A stretch of DNA of 34,597 nucleotides, taken from assembly GCA_029777945.1 (NCBI GenBank), contig JAKORG010000099.1, positions 1-34,597 of the forward strand, written 5' to 3'. Below are positions 32,201 to 34,597 of the stretch, in pieces (position 1 is the stretch's first letter; every line of letters begins with the position of its first letter). This DNA is from Deltaproteobacteria bacterium (GTDB lineage: Bacteria; Desulfobacterota; Syntrophorhabdia; Syntrophorhabdales; Syntrophorhabdaceae). A program made the translations under genes and the position numbers. The notes under the pieces were generated by a model. It had not been told where the DNA came from, searched no databases, and worked only from the letters and a program-made list of their open reading frames with translations.

Positions 32201-33273
32201 AGGAGGCTAAACAGTTTGCCATCGACCGTGCCAAGTTCGAGGCAGAGATGAAGCTTCAGAATGAATGTTCAGCCAAAGGAGGGGTATTTGCGGATGGTAA
32301 GTGTATGACCAAACCTGGACTGGGTCAGGCAGGACTACCAGGCCAGCCTGTACAGCAGGCAGGAACAGGCACTGGTGCACCCCCCATTGGCAAGGGCCCC
32401 ATGACCACACAGTCAGGACCAGGTGCAGCAACCCCTCCGACAGGTTTAGGCCAGAGGACACCGCAAGTCGCACAGGGAGCTATAGCACAGCCTAAAGTCC
32501 CAAATGACATAGGCCCAATGGCGGCTAAGCCAGGAAGCCAGCCTATAGCCCAGCCGCAAGGGCCTGGTGGACAGGCTCCGGCTTCAGGCCAGCCCGGAAC
32601 GCCTCCAATGGCTCCGCCGACAGGACAGGGGCCTACGATGGCTCAGGCTTCCACAAAGCCCCAGACGCCACCTCCAAGCCCTTCCATGGTAAAGCCAGGT
32701 GTATCGGCGACTCAACCTGCTTCCCAGGCAATGCCTCCGCAGGGCACAATGCAGATCGCTTCGCTTCCACCAGCTGGAAAGACGGCACTTACAGGGATGG
32801 CAACTCCCCAATCTTCATCTCCTCAGGTTGTTTCCCCGCAGTCTGGAGCACAGGCAAAGGTTCAGGCACCTGTTGCCAGTCCCGGAACACCGCAGCAGAC
32901 TTCTCCTATCCAGCAGACAAAAGCCGCTTTCGCTTCATCCATGCCTTCACAGATGCCTCACGCACAGCAGCCCAAGCCAGGAGCTGCTGGTTCTGTGCCG
33001 CAACAACCAGGTATAGGACCCATGGCATCCCTGCATGGACCAGGCACCACCCAGAAGGTTGAAGACCTGACATCGAAGGTGAAGGATCTATACAACCAGT
33101 TTAAGCAGTCATACGAATCCAAAAACGTCTCGGGGGTAATGCGTTGTCTCAGCAGTCAATGGACGTCTGCCGATGGAGGAACCTCCTCGGATCTCCAGCG
33201 GAGCTTGCAGAAGATATTCACCATGTTTGACGAAGTCAGATTTAATATACAAAACATGCAGATTAATAAATAG
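29248..33273 (+). CDS. Giant exported coiled-coil, proline-rich protein, TAG-interrupted
   Basis: The frame opens GTG ATG AAT ATG; ATG 29248 follows AAAGGGG. The N-terminus is a signal peptide with a long basic region and cleavage after VASRA (residue about 42). Residues 45-140 include glycine/alanine-rich segments (IAGFAATVGSATRKA). Helical, charged coiled-coil stretches occupy about 140-1010. A small C-x12-C motif (CSAKGGVFADGKC) precedes a 245-residue Pro/Gln/Ala/Gly linker (about 1022-1268). A final NTF2-like domain begins VEDLTSKVKDLYNQF. That domain is cut by TAG 33271-33273, but the same frame continues 56 more codons (see next feature). No enzyme motif is recognised. G+C content is clearly higher than in the flanks. 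An envelope or surface structural role is likely. It is monocistronic as far as visible. Confidence 0.85.
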   Translation: MNMKKQFIKKNKFRFIKGFSIKLWTFFSIICLLGVPVASRADEDDVYESMYGSAASLYSTSYGIAFDNLKEGQRLEPYIDKINKIAGFAATVGSATRKAASGDMYGAGEETVLAILAEIAGWEATGQAYLKAIGLSTGVFQLALTAYSITKESYAQVESTRIARDIESLYGAIESDPVLKPKTGRQLGDKSDPIPVTKQSVEYVFRKVVQDTSWRERLKAYVTQELGREFPEPSIWDWLMVTAVEGGRGSDMAAQAEVFKNRQEIETWIAGLLKRLNDYARAAESEVIMRKALFEIEKASKKITPEFVNYTVSVEEAIKKLPEIDAYAKQVPQMIASAKKDKKWDNLYNIRDRIGYFVRVYVRILPDRGDIGRKKQATKAALKQSWSDVSKALKEIPKTIQEEFTAQVSTPQYSTSLSFTATSPNFITIDEAAMRLHQAKTLQAMESEAKIMTEDAAARRKKFLEQFNKENPNGNEHPQFLDMRKRLNTIEDALAKQCGIFRNQECDDRYADLGKQYNNLFAERNKYEAKRTLYIDNVETQYTTLVRAIGRLANEERARFADMEKLKKEAWDKLEATNRRVPVSYPAYPVSPPPVNVPANYYNTEGTKQLLNGLKNMKIDSGYMGLPKMKFPAWGENGEAVVQYVENIKRKISNESSSIYSMNQTFKFAMEYLERLKKHLAEKDLYTQEVSEARERIYALNLQSDLKAQVLTDLEKRIAGMKDVEKLTLEVEAVMKNKVANENDKQLASIQEDLAYLDSLRKKVEYWRYAVQMYSTPLYKFGGSVNAVMVSVAMASEGSTGSNRRIFLAPSTSSTDLFDRAKANAAADALLKDIEQTGIAKWDPNGDTELKTMLEKKAAEIRNYYIDTPDYAIVNGNIIYASRIAKMASDVKAIPTSSYGSNTYKEGIKNRTFDDKLSTALRNGTAFAMDIEMKKNSNDQSVSVTLDTAKKLAAGHKSVAIKTASADLVKAIEEHLTRYNAQVAEEAKQFAIDRAKFEAEMKLQNECSAKGGVFADGKCMTKPGLGQAGLPGQPVQQAGTGTGAPPIGKGPMTTQSGPGAATPPTGLGQRTPQVAQGAIAQPKVPNDIGPMAAKPGSQPIAQPQGPGGQAPASGQPGTPPMAPPTGQGPTMAQASTKPQTPPPSPSMVKPGVSATQPASQAMPPQGTMQIASLPPAGKTALTGMATPQSSSPQVVSPQSGAQAKVQAPVASPGTPQQTSPIQQTKAAFASSMPSQMPHAQQPKPGAAGSVPQQPGIGPMASLHGPGTTQKVEDLTSKVKDLYNQFKQSYESKNVSGVMRCLSSQWTSADGGTSSDLQRSLQKIFTMFDEVRFNIQNMQINK

Positions 33274-33444
33274 GCAGAGGGGAAATATCGGGTCAGCTAC
33301 GATGTGACCATTACGAGCAAAATCTACAAGAAAAATCTGAAGCATGAAGAAAAATTGAGCATAAACGAGGAAGTCACAATAGACCAAACAGGTCAGCCGA
33401 AGATTTCGAGAACGCTAAGTGGAAAATTGTTGTCTGTTAAGTAA
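33274..33444 (+). other. In-frame continuation beyond the TAG of the giant protein
   Basis: Directly after TAG the same frame reads AEGKYRVSYDVTITSKIYKK, then HEEKLSINEEVTIDQTGQPK and SGKLLSVK, ending at TAA 33442. Alternating beta-strand composition, the typical order YRVSYDVTIT / EEVTID / GQPKI and the lack of any new start argue that this is the missing second half of the NTF2-like domain. Either a nonsense mutation or readthrough separates the two parts. Confidence 0.75.
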
Positions 33445-33530
33445 TTTACATTTTGAGCGAAATAGCGTCAACCCCAGACACTTAAACACTCATTCAAGAG
33501 GCATATGTGATCCATGATGAATTTAATGGA

Positions 33531-33824
33531 CCCCAAACTTATAAATTAATACACTAAAATGGTGGTAGTGTAAAATCTTTTGTGTAAATTCATTAAAGGG
33601 ATGAAAAAAGGATGTACCTCCTAAATGAAGTTTGGGAGCCTTGAAGAAGCCAGAGAATGTATAAGGAGTTGGACAACGAATGATTATAACAGGTTTTATG
33701 TTCACAGTAGTTTGGATACCTATCTCCTGAAGAATTTGAGTTAAAATACTACATTGAAAGGGAAAGAAATATTGCATTTCTACAAATTAAAACATTAAAA
33801 AGTATCCACAAAAATGAGGAGTAG
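33531..33824 (+). mobile_element. Internally deleted IS3-family relic
   Basis: 33625-33750 encodes GSLEEARECIRSWT, NDYNRFYVHSSL in one frame. From 33714 a second frame gives GYLSPEEFELKYYIERERN and ends at TAG 33824. Together these form the IS3-family orfB C-terminus (EEAREC..., RPHSSLGYLSPEEFE in intact relatives) with one frameshift. Just upstream, 33531-33557 resembles an IS3-type left end and matches 2003-2029. The element's middle is gone. Confidence 0.65.
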
Positions 33825-34328
33825 TACACAAACCTGGCTAAAAGACAAGGGACACATGCTCTATATTTTAGGCAGATATATTTTTTCTTGAAAAACATGA
33901 AATAGTTATTTTACAATCAGTTAACCCTTTACAAAAAGTATAGTGAAAATTTTTACCGTATAATTGTGCAAAAAGGTATTATATTCGTTATTGATCGGTT
34001 GTTATTATAAAAGGGCTTACGAATTGAAGCAAAATTAAGAAACAACAGCATTACATATTAACTATAATAGATGGCAATATCAATGAGACTGATTTATCCT
34101 GGGTGAGAAGACATATCTAAGGATATATTATTGTATAAGGCCCTATCATTAGTAGAATGGTTTAAGGGAATATCTAAGCACAGCAACCGGTTGAAGTGAA
34201 ATGAAAAGGTTTTATAATAGGCGATTGAGCAAGCTTTCCACTATTGAGCATGGCTTACTCAACAGGGAGATACGATAAAGGTTATTGACCTCAAGCACAT
34301 AGAAAAAAATAATAAATCTGGAGGAATC
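33825..34328. other. AT-rich intergenic region without a supported gene
   Basis: I see no gene, tRNA or clear repeat. A short stretch at about 34206-34275 reads RFYNRRLSKLSTIEHGLLN, faintly like an IS3 orfB tail, but is too weak to call. A good ribosome site (GGAGG) appears only before ATG 34329. Confidence 0.4.
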
Positions 34329-34597
34329 ATGAAACATATTGCAATGGTAACAGGAATAGTATTGTCCATGGTTTTGGCTGTATGCATAAACCTGTGGGCC
34401 ATTGAATTCTCTGCTGATATGATAACAAAAAGTGCCGGCCAGACCATTACAGGCAAGATGTACATGAAGGATAAGAAGATGCGTTCAGAAACACAGGGCC
34501 AGCCTGGCTATTCAATTATCCGTATGGACAAGAATATTGTTTGGTTTGTCATGCCTGATACAAAAACATATATGGAGATGGCATACGATCCATCCCA
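34329..34597 (+). CDS. Exported DUF4412/LolA-like protein, 3' end outside window
   Basis: ATG 34329 follows CTGGAGG and encodes a signal peptide (MKHIAMVTGIVLSMVLAVC..., cleavage near LWA-IEF, about residue 24). The mature part reads EFSADMITKSAGQTITGKMY, KKMRSETQGQPGYSIIRMD and VWFVMPDTKTYMEM. This S-A-D-M...G-K-M-Y...MR...IIRMD...YMEM order is typical of DUF4412 and related LolA/LolB-fold outer-membrane lipoprotein-sorting-like proteins. Members are periplasmic beta-sheet proteins thought to hold lipid or hydrophobic ligands; specific function unknown. The visible 89 codons are open to the window edge. Confidence 0.85.
   Translation, partial: MKHIAMVTGIVLSMVLAVCINLWAIEFSADMITKSAGQTITGKMYMKDKKMRSETQGQPGYSIIRMDKNIVWFVMPDTKTYMEMAYDPS

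Noticed and set aside
33558-33600. IS256-like end (CTTTTGTGTAAATTC)
   Set aside because: The similarity is to a generic AT-rich end sequence, and no IS256 transposase remnant is nearby.
34206-34275. Possible second IS3 orfB tail (RFYNRRLSKLSTIEHG)
   Set aside because: Only a few residues agree with the family and no flanking end is seen.

Overview
This 34.6 kb window is AT-rich bacterial DNA, probably from an anaerobe. It carries a corrinoid-dependent methyl-transfer module (corrinoid protein, pterin methyltransferase, two UroD-superfamily proteins, a ferredoxin-type corrinoid activator), a membrane polyferredoxin and a CoA-disulfide-reductase-like flavoprotein. This set fits acetogenic, syntrophic or sulfate-reducing Desulfobacterota or Nitrospirota-like bacteria. 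That placement is inference from gene content; no rRNA or ribosomal protein is present.

Layout. (1) 1-1118: the trailer-side part of a CRISPR array (37-nt repeats; leader and cas genes not visible), followed by a consensus promoter with a 47-residue membrane peptide and, 360 bp further on, an isolated decayed repeat. (2) 1.6-2.4 kb: two small hypothetical genes and insertion-sequence debris. (3) 2.45-6.83 kb: a three-gene operon for exported proteins (coiled-coil protein with a frameshift, TPR-PDZ protein, FecR-domain protein). (4) 7.2-8.9 kb: a ClC chloride/proton antiporter on the minus strand. About 190 bp of DNA containing a near-perfect promoter is shared, in inverted orientation, by the upstream regions of (3) and (4). 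(5) 8.9-12.6 kb: a graveyard of transposase fragments and short dispersed repeats surrounding one exported alpha/beta hydrolase. (6) 12.8-20.9 kb, plus strand: tRNA-Arg(UCU), NapH/NapG-like polyferredoxin, hybrid histidine kinase, HPt protein, CoA-disulfide-reductase-like enzyme, UroD-type methyltransferase. (7) 20.9-28.6 kb, minus strand: metallophosphoesterase, DUF72 protein, PAS histidine kinase, then a tight operon of corrinoid protein, methyltetrahydrofolate-type methyltransferase, UroD-like protein and corrinoid activator. (8) 28.67-28.85 kb: tRNA-Lys(UUU) and tRNA-Glu(UUC) behind one promoter. (9) 29.2-33.4 kb: a very large exported coiled-coil/proline-rich protein whose C-terminal NTF2-like domain is cut by an in-frame TAG. 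(10) 33.5-34.6 kb: an IS3-family relic and the start of an exported DUF4412/LolA-like protein running off the window.

How the genes may work together: regions 6 and 7 converge and overlap by 7 bp at their 3' ends. Together they supply what a corrinoid O- or N-demethylase system needs: methyl donor enzyme(s), the B12 carrier, the tetrahydrofolate-side methyltransferase, an ATP-dependent reactivator, an electron-handling membrane ferredoxin and sensory kinases. The methyl substrate cannot be read from sequence. Regions 3 and 9 encode envelope proteins of unknown role. Damage marks recur across the window: two likely frameshifts, one nonsense codon, one lost Fe-S ligand and many truncated transposases.
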